Notes: a model not told the origin generated them from the sequence alone. 6,261 bases of DNA from Actinomycetes bacterium (GCA_023427825.1 JAEZAI010000306.1:1-6261), one strand, 5' to 3'; numbered from the stretch's first letter, positions 1 to 5,601 are shown. Numbers and translations are program-made.

Positions 1-943
1 CGCGGTCCAGGTTGCGCCGGCGTTCGGCGAGCAGCGCCAGCTGGCCCCGGCCCTTCTCCGCCAGCTTCTCGTACCGGACGAGCACGTCGCCCAGGTCCCG
101 GCCGCCCAGCGCCGACAGCTGCGCCTCGGCCGCCAGGATCCGGGCGTCGAGCTCCGACAGCACCGCACGCAGCCGCTGGTCCTCTCCCCGGAGCTGGGCC
201 TGGGTGCGCGACGACTCCTCGAGCTGGTTGCGCAGGCGCAGGAGCTCCCGGCCGGCCAGGTGGATCCGCAGCGCGCCGAGCTCGGCCACGAGGTCGCCGT
301 GACGACGCGCCGCGTCGGCCTGGCGCTCGAGCGGGCGCAGCTGGCGGCGCACCTCTCGCAGCAGGTCGTTGATGCGGGTGAGGTTGGCCTCGGTCGCCTG
401 CAGGCGCCGCTCGGCGCGCTCCTTGCGACGCCGGTACTTCAGGACGCCGGCGGCCTCCTCGATGATGAGGCGCCGCTCCTCGGGACGGGCGTTGAGGACG
501 CCGTCGATGTTGCCCTGGGAGATGATGACGTGCTGCTGGCGGCCCACGCCGCTGTCCGAGAGCAGCTCCTGGATGTCGAGGAGCCGGCACGGCACGCCGT
601 TGATCGCGTACTCGCTGTCACCGGAGCGGAACAGCAGGCGCGTGATCGTCACCTCGGTGAACTCGATGGGGAGGAGTCCCTCGGAGTTGTCGATCGTGAG
701 CGAGACCTCGGCCCGCCCGAGCTGCGGCAGCTTGGAGGTCCCGGCGAAGATGACGTCGTCCATCTTCTGGGAGCGCACGGCGGACGGCGCCTGCGCCCCG
801 AGCACCCACCCGATGGCGTCGACCACGTTGGACTTCCCGGAGCCGTTCGGCCCGACCACCACCGTCACGCCGGGTTCCAGCGTCAGCGTCGCCGCCTCGG
901 CGAAGGACTTGAACCCCTTGATCTGCAGCGTCTTGAGGAACAC
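1..943 (-). CDS. smc: Chromosome segregation ATPase SMC, N-terminal part (runs off the window)
   Basis: SMC is the ATPase core of condensin, which with ScpA and ScpB loads onto and compacts the chromosome. About 314 residues are visible of the roughly 1,150-1,200 usual for the family; the rest lies beyond base 1. Translation from a GTG at 941-943 begins MFLKTLQIKGFKSFAEA, the standard bacterial SMC opening. The Walker A motif GPNGSGKS is at residues 31-38. Arg57 falls at the place of the arginine finger known in Bacillus SMC, followed by KMDDVIFAG. A QGNID segment with Gln143 and an EEAAG motif at 162-166 complete the N-terminal half of the head. From about residue 170 the sequence is a charged, Leu/Arg-rich coiled coil. 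A GGGAG ribosome binding site (948-952) lies 4 bases before the GTG. The gene starts 12 bases after the fpg-like stop, so the two are probably co-transcribed. The family is certain; the C-terminal half cannot be judged. Confidence 0.96.
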   Translation of the reverse strand, partial: MFLKTLQIKGFKSFAEAATLTLEPGVTVVVGPNGSGKSNVVDAIGWVLGAQAPSAVRSQKMDDVIFAGTSKLPQLGRAEVSLTIDNSEGLLPIEFTEVTITRLLFRSGDSEYAINGVPCRLLDIQELLSDSGVGRQQHVIISQGNIDGVLNARPEERRLIIEEAAGVLKYRRRKERAERRLQATEANLTRINDLLREVRRQLRPLERQADAARRHGDLVAELGALRIHLAGRELLRLRNQLEESSRTQAQLRGEDQRLRAVLSELDARILAAEAQLSALGGRDLGDVLVRYEKLAEKGRGQLALLAERRRNLDR

Positions 944-955
944 AGCTCTCCCGGC

Positions 956-1789
956 TCAGACCTGGGTCTGCTCGCAGTAGTACGTGTAGCCGCTGCCGAA
1001 GCGGGCCTTGACGATCGGGCCCCGCGCCCGGGGGCTCATCTCACCGTCCCGCTTGTAGACGGTCAGGTACTCGCCGTACTCCCCCGGCTTGCCCGAGAGC
1101 TGCACCCAGCCGTCCTCGCCCAGCGTGGTGCCACCGTACTTGACCGCCTCGTGCACGGTTTCCACCACGGCGCGGTACAGCCGGCGGATCTCCTGTGCGG
1201 ACAGGCTGGTGGTCTGTCGGTCGTAGCGGAGCCCGGCGTGGAACAGCACCTCGTCGGAGTACATCGGCCCGATCCCGACCAGGAACGTGGGGTCCATGAG
1301 GACCGACTTGAGCTTGCCGTCGCGGCGCAGCAGCTGCTCTCCGAACGTGGTCCACGAGATCGGCTCGTCGACGGCGTCGAGGCCGAGCGTGGCGAGCTCG
1401 GGGTGCGCCTCGTCCAGCGCGTCGACCGCCAGCAGCTCGATCGAGGAGCCCTTCTTGGGGTCGACCAATCGCAGTTGACCGCCCTGGGTGAAGGTGATCA
1501 CCAGGCCCGTGCCGGTGTCGATCGGGTCCTTGGCCTGGACCTTGAGCAGCCGGGCCTTGTCCCCGAGCGACAGCACCAGCACGTGGGTGTCCTCCACGCC
1601 GAGCACCAGCAGGGTGCCCTTGCGGTCGACGCTCGTGACCTTCGCCCCGGTCAGGGTGGTGGCGAACGCCTTCTTGGCCGGCGTCTTGAGCATGCCCGTC
1701 CCGGGAACCTCGACGGCCTTGATCTTCTTGTCGTCGACCTCCCGTTCGAGGTCTCGGCGGAGCAGCTCCAGCTCCGGCAGCTCAGGCAT
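956..1789 (-). CDS. Divergent Fpg/Nei-family (formamidopyrimidine-DNA glycosylase-like) protein with degenerate active site
   Basis: This 277-residue protein has full Fpg length and the family hallmark N-terminus MPELPE, where Pro2 and Glu3 are the nucleophile and acid of true Fpg. Fpg normally excises oxidised guanine from DNA. Here most other functional residues are changed. The catalytic-loop Lys (GKYL in relatives) is Thr59. HLGMSG is SLGDKA (74-79). DPRRFG is DPKKGS (110-115). The Asn of GIGNIY is Pro175. The zinc finger keeps only Cys272: the other three Cys positions are Ser252, Ala255 and Thr275, and the finger Arg is Gly267. The fold segments ITFTQGGQLR, YSDEVLF and QEIRRLYRAVVE are well kept and no frame is broken, so this is not an obvious pseudogene. 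The ATG at 1787-1789 is chosen because MPELPE must start the protein and GGGAGGGGAG lies just upstream; a longer in-frame start at 1852 is rejected. It overlaps the rnc stop by 8 bases. The fold is sure; glycosylase activity is doubtful. Confidence 0.88.
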   Translation of the reverse strand: MPELPELELLRRDLEREVDDKKIKAVEVPGTGMLKTPAKKAFATTLTGAKVTSVDRKGTLLVLGVEDTHVLVLSLGDKARLLKVQAKDPIDTGTGLVITFTQGGQLRLVDPKKGSSIELLAVDALDEAHPELATLGLDAVDEPISWTTFGEQLLRRDGKLKSVLMDPTFLVGIGPMYSDEVLFHAGLRYDRQTTSLSAQEIRRLYRAVVETVHEAVKYGGTTLGEDGWVQLSGKPGEYGEYLTVYKRDGEMSPRARGPIVKARFGSGYTYYCEQTQV

Positions 1790-2621
1790 CGGATCTCCCC
1801 TCCCCAGGATCTGGGTGTCGACCGCCGGGAACCGACGGCGCGCCGCCGTCACCCGACAGGTGCTCGGTGGCCTCGCGGGCAGCTGCCTGCTCGGCCTCCT
1901 TCTTGGTGCGGCCCTCGCCGCTGCCCCACTGCTCGCCCCCCAGTCGGACCACTGCCCGGAACACCTTCTCGTGCTCCGGGCCCTCCTCGGTCAGCTCGTA
2001 CCGCGGCAGCTCGCCGAAGCGGTGCGCCGCCACCTCCTGCAACCGCGACTTGTGGTCGCTCGCCACGTCGCCCGACACGACGCCGTCGATCCGCTCGTCG
2101 AGCAGGCCGAGCACCACGGTCCGGGCCGCCTCGATGCCGCCGTCCAGGTACACCGCACCGATCACGCCTTCCATGGCGTCGGCCAGGATCGACGTCTTGG
2201 ACCGGCCGCCGGTGGCCTCCTCGCCCTTGCCCAGGAGCAGGACGTCGCCCAGGCCCACGCTGCGGGCCACGCCGGCGAGCGCGTTCGCGGAGACCAGTTC
2301 GGAACGGCGGCGGGCCAGGACGCCCTCGCTGGAGCGCGGCGAGCTGCGGTAGAGGTGGTCCGTCACGACGACGCCGAGGACGGCGTCGCCCAGGAACTCG
2401 AGGCGCTCGTTGGACTCGACCGCGCCGTTCTCGGCGCACCACGACCGGTGGCGCAGGGCGAGGTCGAGCAGGTCGTCGTCGTCGAACCAGTAGTCGATCC
2501 GACGGCAGAGCGCGTCGCGAGGTGGTTCGTGGACGGCGACGTCGATGCCCGATTCGGTCGCCGTGCCCGGAGCAGCGCTCGTGGCCGACTCAGAGCCGGG
2601 CGAGGACGTAGTCGACGGCAT
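1782..2621 (-). CDS. rnc: Ribonuclease III
   Basis: RNase III cleaves double-stranded RNA, chiefly the 16S and 23S rRNA precursor stems and some mRNAs, in the cytoplasm as a homodimer. The 279-residue product carries the signature NERLEFLGDAVLG at 71-83, with the metal-binding acids at Glu72, Glu75 and Asp79. The second acidic pair is Asp148 and Glu151 in ADAMEGVIGAVYLDGG. A double-stranded-RNA-binding domain follows at about 189-255, starting DHKSRLQE and ending with the GRTKKEAEQAAA helix. The first 35 or so residues and the last 22 are Ser/Pro/Gly-rich and look disordered. The ATG at 2619-2621 is the only convincing start before the catalytic domain. It lies inside acpP, giving a 32-base overlap, with only weak Shine-Dalgarno likeness upstream, so translation is probably coupled to acpP. 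The 3' end overlaps the fpg-like start. All catalytic residues are present. Confidence 0.96.
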   Translation of the reverse strand: MPSTTSSPGSESATSAAPGTATESGIDVAVHEPPRDALCRRIDYWFDDDDLLDLALRHRSWCAENGAVESNERLEFLGDAVLGVVVTDHLYRSSPRSSEGVLARRRSELVSANALAGVARSVGLGDVLLLGKGEEATGGRSKTSILADAMEGVIGAVYLDGGIEAARTVVLGLLDERIDGVVSGDVASDHKSRLQEVAAHRFGELPRYELTEEGPEHEKVFRAVVRLGGEQWGSGEGRTKKEAEQAAAREATEHLSGDGGAPSVPGGRHPDPGEGRSDA

Positions 2622-2877
2622 CGCGCACGGTCTTCAGGTCCTCGAGGTCCTCGTCCTCGATGCGGAATCCGACGCTGCGCTCGCCCAGCTCGTCCTCCAG
2701 CGCCTCGACGAGCTCGATCAGCGCGAGCGAGTCCGCGTGCAGGTCCTCGGCGAAGGAGTCGCCCTCGTCGATCGACGAGGGGTCGATCTCGAGGATGTCG
2801 GCCAGGCGGTCCTTCACCAGCTGCAGGACCTCCGGCCGCTCGATGGGGCCCTGTTGGACGTGCGTCTCCGCAGGCAC
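2590..2877 (-). CDS. acpP: Acyl carrier protein
   Basis: ACP carries growing acyl chains on a phosphopantetheine arm during type II fatty acid synthesis in the cytosol. The arm is attached by AcpS to the Ser of the DSL motif, here Ser50 in EDLHADSLALIELVEALE, a clear helix II. The protein is acidic, as expected. At 95 residues it is longer than the usual 77-80: about 10 extra residues precede helix I, and about five extra residues (around GERSVGF) lie between helices II and III. The residue before ADSL is His rather than the common Gly. The start is a GTG at 2875-2877; no other in-frame start fits. AGGAGAG lies 11 bases upstream, a rather long spacing. It follows rpmF after a 156-base gap and overlaps rnc by 32 bases. 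No other fatty-acid synthesis gene is in the window, so the partner enzymes must be elsewhere. A dedicated non-FAS ACP is possible but less likely at this locus. Confidence 0.92.
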   Translation of the reverse strand: MPAETHVQQGPIERPEVLQLVKDRLADILEIDPSSIDEGDSFAEDLHADSLALIELVEALEDELGERSVGFRIEDEDLEDLKTVRDAVDYVLARL

Positions 2878-2901
2878 GGTCGCTACTGCTCTCCTCGTTC
2901 G

Positions 2902-2921
2902 GACCCGGGCTCAGCCGGGTC
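2902..2921 (-). promoter_or_regulatory. Hairpin in the acpP leader
   Basis: GACCCGG and CCGGGTC form a perfect seven-pair stem around a six-base loop. It ends only a few bases before the AGGAGAG ribosome binding site of acpP. The rest of the 156-base gap (2878-3033) shows no clear promoter; TACAGT on the minus strand around 2963-2968 is a possible -10 without a matching -35. A role in acpP translation is inferred only from position. Confidence 0.35.
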
Positions 2922-3022
2922 GTCGATCGACCGCCGGCACCGGTCCGGGGTCGTGTGGCCGGTCACTGTAACTGCTCCCGACGGGCGACGGCGGCGATCC
3001 TCGGCCCCGAGCCTGCCGATTG

Positions 3023-3037
3023 CTGAACGTCGTTCAG
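3023..3037. repeat. Perfect palindrome at the rpmF stop, upstream of acpP
   Basis: The bases CTGAACG-T-CGTTCAG form a perfect 7+1+7 inverted repeat that includes the rpmF TGA. It is AT-richer than its surroundings. It could be an operator for an acpP promoter in the following gap, or a short hairpin marking the rpmF 3' end; no T-tract follows. The GAAC-N3-GTTC spacing does not fit the GAAC-N4-GTTC LexA box. Confidence 0.45.
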
Positions 3038-3213
3038 TCGACGTCGATGGCCTGCCGGCCGCCGTACCAACCGCAGTTCCCGCACACGACGTGGGGCTGC
3101 TTGACGGCGTTGCAACGGGGGCAGACGCTGCGAGACGGCGCCTTGAGCGTCCAGTTGGAGGCCCGGCGGCTGCGGCTCTTCGCCTTGGAGGTCTTCTTCT
3201 TGGGAACTGCCAT
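3034..3213 (-). CDS. rpmF: Ribosomal protein L32 (bL32), zinc-binding form
   Basis: bL32 is a small protein of the 50S ribosomal subunit. Translation from the ATG at 3211-3213 gives 59 residues. The start MAVPKKKTSKAKSRSRRA is the typical basic L32 N-terminus. Two CxxC pairs follow, CPRC at 31-34 and CGNC at 44-47, which make the zinc ribbon of the C+ form, so this is not the zinc-free paralogue expressed under zinc starvation in some bacteria. The family's HxVC and CGxY patterns (HVVCGNCGWYGG) are present. The upstream ribosome binding site is weak (AAGAGA). It sits after yceD, the usual yceD-rpmF pairing in bacteria, but with a 114-base gap that could form several hairpins. The stop codon lies inside a perfect 15-base inverted repeat. 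The identification is secure. Confidence 0.97.
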   Translation of the reverse strand: MAVPKKKTSKAKSRSRRASNWTLKAPSRSVCPRCNAVKQPHVVCGNCGWYGGRQAIDVD

Positions 3214-3270
3214 CGTTGGTCTCTTCGCGCGTCGGTGTCGGTGATCCGGAACTCGTGGCGGCCGGTCAGG

Positions 3271-3322
3271 GGTCCCGCTCAGGTCCCGGGGACCGTGCGG
3301 TCCCGCGCCCGTCCGGCGGGCG
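3271..3322 (-). promoter_or_regulatory. Hairpin-rich leader between yceD and rpmF
   Basis: Read as RNA from the minus strand, a hairpin CGCCCG/CGGGCG (3306-3322, loop 5) follows the yceD stop. Next comes GGGACC, GCAC, GGTCCC (3289-3304), then two more GGGACC copies at 3282-3287 and 3271-3276. The single GGTCCC can pair with only one of the three GGGACC copies at a time. No T-run follows, so a standard intrinsic terminator is not supported. A role in setting rpmF output is inference; GC-rich DNA makes chance stems common. Confidence 0.4.
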
Positions 3323-3327
3323 ACGGA

Positions 3328-3855
3328 TCACTCTAGCTGATCGTCCGGTCCCGGGTCGAAGCGCAGCTCGTCGAGCGCCGACCACCGCGGATCGACCGGC
3401 GGCGGCGTGCTCCCCTCGGTCGCGACCGGGAAGTGCTCGGGGTCGGGTCCGGCGCAGTCCTCCCGACACAGCGGCGCGAGCGGCAGCGCCAGCACCGCCG
3501 CGTCGTGCACGACCGGGCCGAGGTCCACGACGTCGCCGTCGAGCGGCAGCAGGTCCTCGTCGACCGGCGAGTCCGAGAAGACCTCGCGCAGCTCGACCTC
3601 GGCGGTCCCGCTCGTGTCCTCCAGGCAGCGGCGGCACGGGCCGTGCCAGGGGACGCGGAGCGTGCCCGTCACCGTGATGCCGTCCGAGAGCGACTCCAGC
3701 ACCACGTCCAGGTGGCCGGCCGTGCCGGGCGGGACCTCCGCGGTGCTGACCGCGATGCCGTCCAGGTCGACGTCGCGGTCGACCTCCATGCGGTCGCCGG
3801 GATGGCGCCGCAGCTCCGCCACGCCGATCCGAAGACCGGCGACCGTGGCGGTCAT
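3328..3855 (-). CDS. yceD: YceD / DUF177 family protein
   Basis: DUF177 proteins are small cytoplasmic proteins nearly always encoded next to rpmF. They are linked to 23S rRNA or 50S biogenesis, but the exact activity is not settled. The 175-residue product has the family core: CRRCLE with Cys74 and Cys77, a DxxDLGPVVHDAAVLALPLAPLC stretch (about 108-130), CREDC with Cys130 and Cys134, and DPRWSALDEL near the C-terminus. The second Cys pair seen in many members (GLCPxCG) is absent; the segment reads PDPEHFPVATE instead. Asp and Glu are abundant. The ATG at 3853-3855 shares one base with the stop of the upstream SepIVA-like gene (TGATG), with AGGAG five bases before it. That ribosome binding site lies in a small perfect inverted repeat, suggesting translational coupling. 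Family membership is sure; function is by family only. Confidence 0.9.
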   Translation of the reverse strand: MTATVAGLRIGVAELRRHPGDRMEVDRDVDLDGIAVSTAEVPPGTAGHLDVVLESLSDGITVTGTLRVPWHGPCRRCLEDTSGTAEVELREVFSDSPVDEDLLPLDGDVVDLGPVVHDAAVLALPLAPLCREDCAGPDPEHFPVATEGSTPPPVDPRWSALDELRFDPGPDDQLE

Positions 3856-3868
3856 CAGGACTCCTGAT
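3854..3868 (-). promoter_or_regulatory. Inverted repeat covering the yceD ribosome binding site and the SepIVA-like stop
   Basis: On the coding strand the bases read ATCAGGAGTCCTGAT, a perfect 15-base inverted repeat that can fold as a six-pair stem with an AGT loop. It contains the AGGAG of yceD, the TGA of the upstream gene and the first two bases of the yceD ATG. Ribosomes finishing the upstream gene would open it, so it could couple yceD translation to that gene. The structure is seen in the sequence; the role is inference. Confidence 0.45.
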
Positions 3869-4499
3869 CGAAGACGGCCGGGTTCGAGCCGGTCGGCGGG
3901 TCGTCCAGGTCCGCGAGCTCCGCCTCCTCGATGCGGGGCGCGGCGAGCTTGTCCCGACCGGCGGCCACGGACTTGGCGACCCGCGCGAGCACGTTCTCGA
4001 AGCTCGCCAGCTTCTGGTCGCAGTAGTCCTCCGTCTCGCGCCGCATGCGCCGCGACGAGGCCTCGGCCTCCTCGACGATCTGGCGCGCCCGCAGCTCGGC
4101 GGCCTTGACCACCTCGGTCCGCTGCACCATCTGCGCCACGCGGCTGCGGGCGTCCTCGATGAGGTCCTCGCCCTCGCGCCGCGTGCGGGCCAGGAAGTCC
4201 TCGCGCTCCTTGAGCAGCCAGCGGGCGGAGCGCAGCTCGTCGGGCAGGCGCGACACGGCCTCGTCCAGGAGCTCCAGCAGCTCTTCGCGGTTCACCCTCA
4301 CCGAGGCCGACATCGGCATGCCGGGCGCCGCGTCGATGATCGCGATGACCCGCTCCAGGATCTCCTGGGCCTCGGGCATCCGGTACTGGTCGCCGCCGGC
4401 GCTGCGCCGCGGCGTGGCCTGCTGGCGGCGCGGCTCGCCGGAGCCCGTCCGCTCCCCCTGCACGGCGGGGCGGCGCGGATCGTCGGCCGGAGTGCTCAT
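3855..4499 (-). CDS. DivIVA-domain coiled-coil protein, SepIVA-like
   Basis: The 214-residue protein has no signal peptide or membrane segment. Residues 1-40 are Pro/Arg/Gly-rich and probably disordered. Then come a short helical part (MPEAQEILERVIAIIDAAP, 41-59) and a SASVRVNREELLELLDEAVSRLP motif (64-86). A long Ala/Glu/Arg-rich coiled coil runs to about 185 and an acidic tail ends the protein. This matches the actinobacterial DivIVA-like family. The place directly before yceD is that of Rv2927c in Mycobacterium, named SepIVA, a septation regulator that assembles at the division site and pole. A similar role in cell division is inferred from family and position, not shown by the sequence. 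The ATG at 4497-4499 overlaps the coaD stop as ATGA and has GGAGG six bases upstream, so it is a strong start despite the disordered N-terminus. An inner Met41 start would remove only that region. Automatic annotation might call it ATP synthase subunit b-like because of the coiled coil. Confidence 0.82.
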   Translation of the reverse strand: MSTPADDPRRPAVQGERTGSGEPRRQQATPRRSAGGDQYRMPEAQEILERVIAIIDAAPGMPMSASVRVNREELLELLDEAVSRLPDELRSARWLLKEREDFLARTRREGEDLIEDARSRVAQMVQRTEVVKAAELRARQIVEEAEASSRRMRRETEDYCDQKLASFENVLARVAKSVAAGRDKLAAPRIEEAELADLDDPPTGSNPAVFDQES

Positions 4500-4981
4500 C
4501 GGGTACCTCCGAAGCGAACCTTCAACCGGTCGAACACCGGTCCCGGCACCATCGTCTCCACGTTCCCCCCGAAGCGGGCGACCTCGCGGATGAGCTTGGA
4601 CGCCAGGAACGAGTTCTTGGATGCCGACGGGATGAACAGGGTGTCCACCCCGCTGATCGAGCGGTTCATCTGGGCCATCTGCAGCTCGGACTCGAAGTCC
4701 GACACGGCACGGAGGCCCTTGACGATGAAGTGGGCCCCCACCTCCTGTGCCAGGTCGACCACCAGGGAGGAGAACATCGTGACCTCCACGTTGGGGAGGT
4801 GGGCGAGCGACTCCTCGATCAGCTCCTGGCGCTCCTCGAGCGAGAAGAGCGGCTCGCCCTTCTGCGGGTTGCGCATGGCGGCGACCACCACCCGGTCGAA
4901 CAGGCGCGCCGCGGTCTCGACGATCTCGACGTGTCCGTTGTGGATCGGGTCGAAGGAGCCCGGGTACAGGACGGTGGTCAC
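4496..4981 (-). CDS. coaD: Phosphopantetheine adenylyltransferase (PPAT)
   Basis: CoaD transfers AMP from ATP to 4'-phosphopantetheine, giving dephospho-CoA, the penultimate step of coenzyme A synthesis. The 161-residue length is normal. The nucleotidyltransferase motif YPGSFDPIHNGH is at residues 6-17, with the HxGH signature at 14-17. The substrate-binding block GLRAVSDFESELQMAQMNR is at 89-107. The C-terminal nucleotide-binding segment reads NSFLASKLIREVARFGG (123-139). The start is a GTG at 4979-4981; its GTGA overlaps the rsmD stop by four bases, and GGAG lies seven bases upstream. No other start is plausible because the conserved motif begins at residue 6. rsmD-coaD is a common bacterial pair. 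Through CoA it feeds the phosphopantetheine arm of the ACP encoded further along. The protein is cytoplasmic and hexameric in known members. Identification is secure. Confidence 0.97.
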   Translation of the reverse strand: MTTVLYPGSFDPIHNGHVEIVETAARLFDRVVVAAMRNPQKGEPLFSLEERQELIEESLAHLPNVEVTMFSSLVVDLAQEVGAHFIVKGLRAVSDFESELQMAQMNRSISGVDTLFIPSASKNSFLASKLIREVARFGGNVETMVPGPVFDRLKVRFGGTR

Positions 4982-5601
4982 GGTGCTGCTCCGGGATCGG
5001 CGGGACCGGCGTGCTGGGGCCGGGAGGGCGGGAGCCCCTGGAAGGACAACATCGCCACCACCGTACCGCCGTACCGACGCTCCCTCAGGATGCCCCCTCC
5101 CAGCTCCGCCAGCGCGTCCCCGACCTCGCCGGAGAGCTCGCGGTCGGACTCTGCGACCACCACCGCATCGGCCGCCAGCGTCGGACGCAGGGCGACCAGC
5201 AGCTCGGCCCAGCGGTCGAACTCGTACGGCGGATCGGCGAGCACCAGGTCGACGGACCGGCCGAAGGCGCCCGCGCCGGCGGCGAGGACGTCGAACGCGT
5301 CGCGGCGGAGCACGGTGGCGTCCCCGGTCAGACCCGTGCTGTCGAGGTTCGCGCGGACGGCCTCGATCGACCGCGGCGACGAGTCCACGAACGTGGCGTG
5401 CGCGGCACCTCGGCTGAGCGCCTCGATGCCGAGTGCTCCCGAGCCGGCGAACAGGTCCACGACCGTGGCGCCACGGACGGCGTCGAGCGAGCCGAGCGCG
5501 TTGAAGACCGATTCGCGGACGCGGTCCAGCGTGGGGCGCACGTCGCGGCCCGGCGGGGTGACCAGGCGGCGACCCCGGGCGGCACCGGCGACGACTCTCA
5601 C
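4978..5601 (-). CDS. rsmD: 16S rRNA (guanine(966)-N(2))-methyltransferase RsmD
   Basis: RsmD methylates N2 of G966 (E. coli numbering) in 16S rRNA, using S-adenosylmethionine, during 30S assembly. The 207-residue product opens MRVVAGAARGRRLVTPPG, then has RPTLDRVRESVFNAL (22-36), both typical of RsmD. The SAM-binding motif I is DLFAGSGALGIEALSRGA (49-66), FVDSS (71-75) follows, and the catalytic ADPPYEFD motif is at 122-129. The last 17 or so residues are Pro/Ala/Gly-rich and look disordered. The start is a GTG at 5599-5601, fixed by the conserved first residues. I see no Shine-Dalgarno sequence before it, so translation may be leaderless or otherwise atypical. The stop overlaps the coaD start by four bases. 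It is the first of a tightly packed series that runs down to yceD. Confidence 0.95.
   Translation of the reverse strand: MRVVAGAARGRRLVTPPGRDVRPTLDRVRESVFNALGSLDAVRGATVVDLFAGSGALGIEALSRGAAHATFVDSSPRSIEAVRANLDSTGLTGDATVLRRDAFDVLAAGAGAFGRSVDLVLADPPYEFDRWAELLVALRPTLAADAVVVAESDRELSGEVGDALAELGGGILRERRYGGTVVAMLSFQGLPPSRPQHAGPADPGAAP

Noticed and set aside
956..1050. Frameshift or sequencing error as the cause of the lost zinc finger
   Set aside because: The frame and spacing match the family up to the final CEQTQV, and the other lost residues are spread over the whole protein, so a local error cannot explain them.
1790..1852. Upstream extension of the fpg-like gene to a start at 1852
   Set aside because: MPELPE must be the N-terminus in this family because Pro2 acts through its free amino group. 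A strong ribosome binding site also precedes the inner ATG.
260..2611. A very long open frame on the plus strand (783 codons)
   Set aside because: It lies antisense to smc, the fpg-like gene and rnc. Its protein is Arg/Leu/Gly-rich with no family motif, and the second half is almost only Arg, Pro, Gly and Ser. Long antisense frames are expected in DNA this rich in GC.
1488..3026. Another long plus-strand open frame (512 codons)
   Set aside because: It crosses four genes with clear motifs on the other strand and has low-complexity content, so it is a shadow frame.
3023..3037. LexA (SOS) box
   Set aside because: The half-sites are three bases apart, not the four of the Gram-positive GAAC-N4-GTTC box, and the neighbouring genes are not typical SOS genes.
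3306..3322. Intrinsic terminator after yceD
   Set aside because: The stem is GC-rich, but no T-run follows on the coding strand, and stems like this are common by chance at this base composition.
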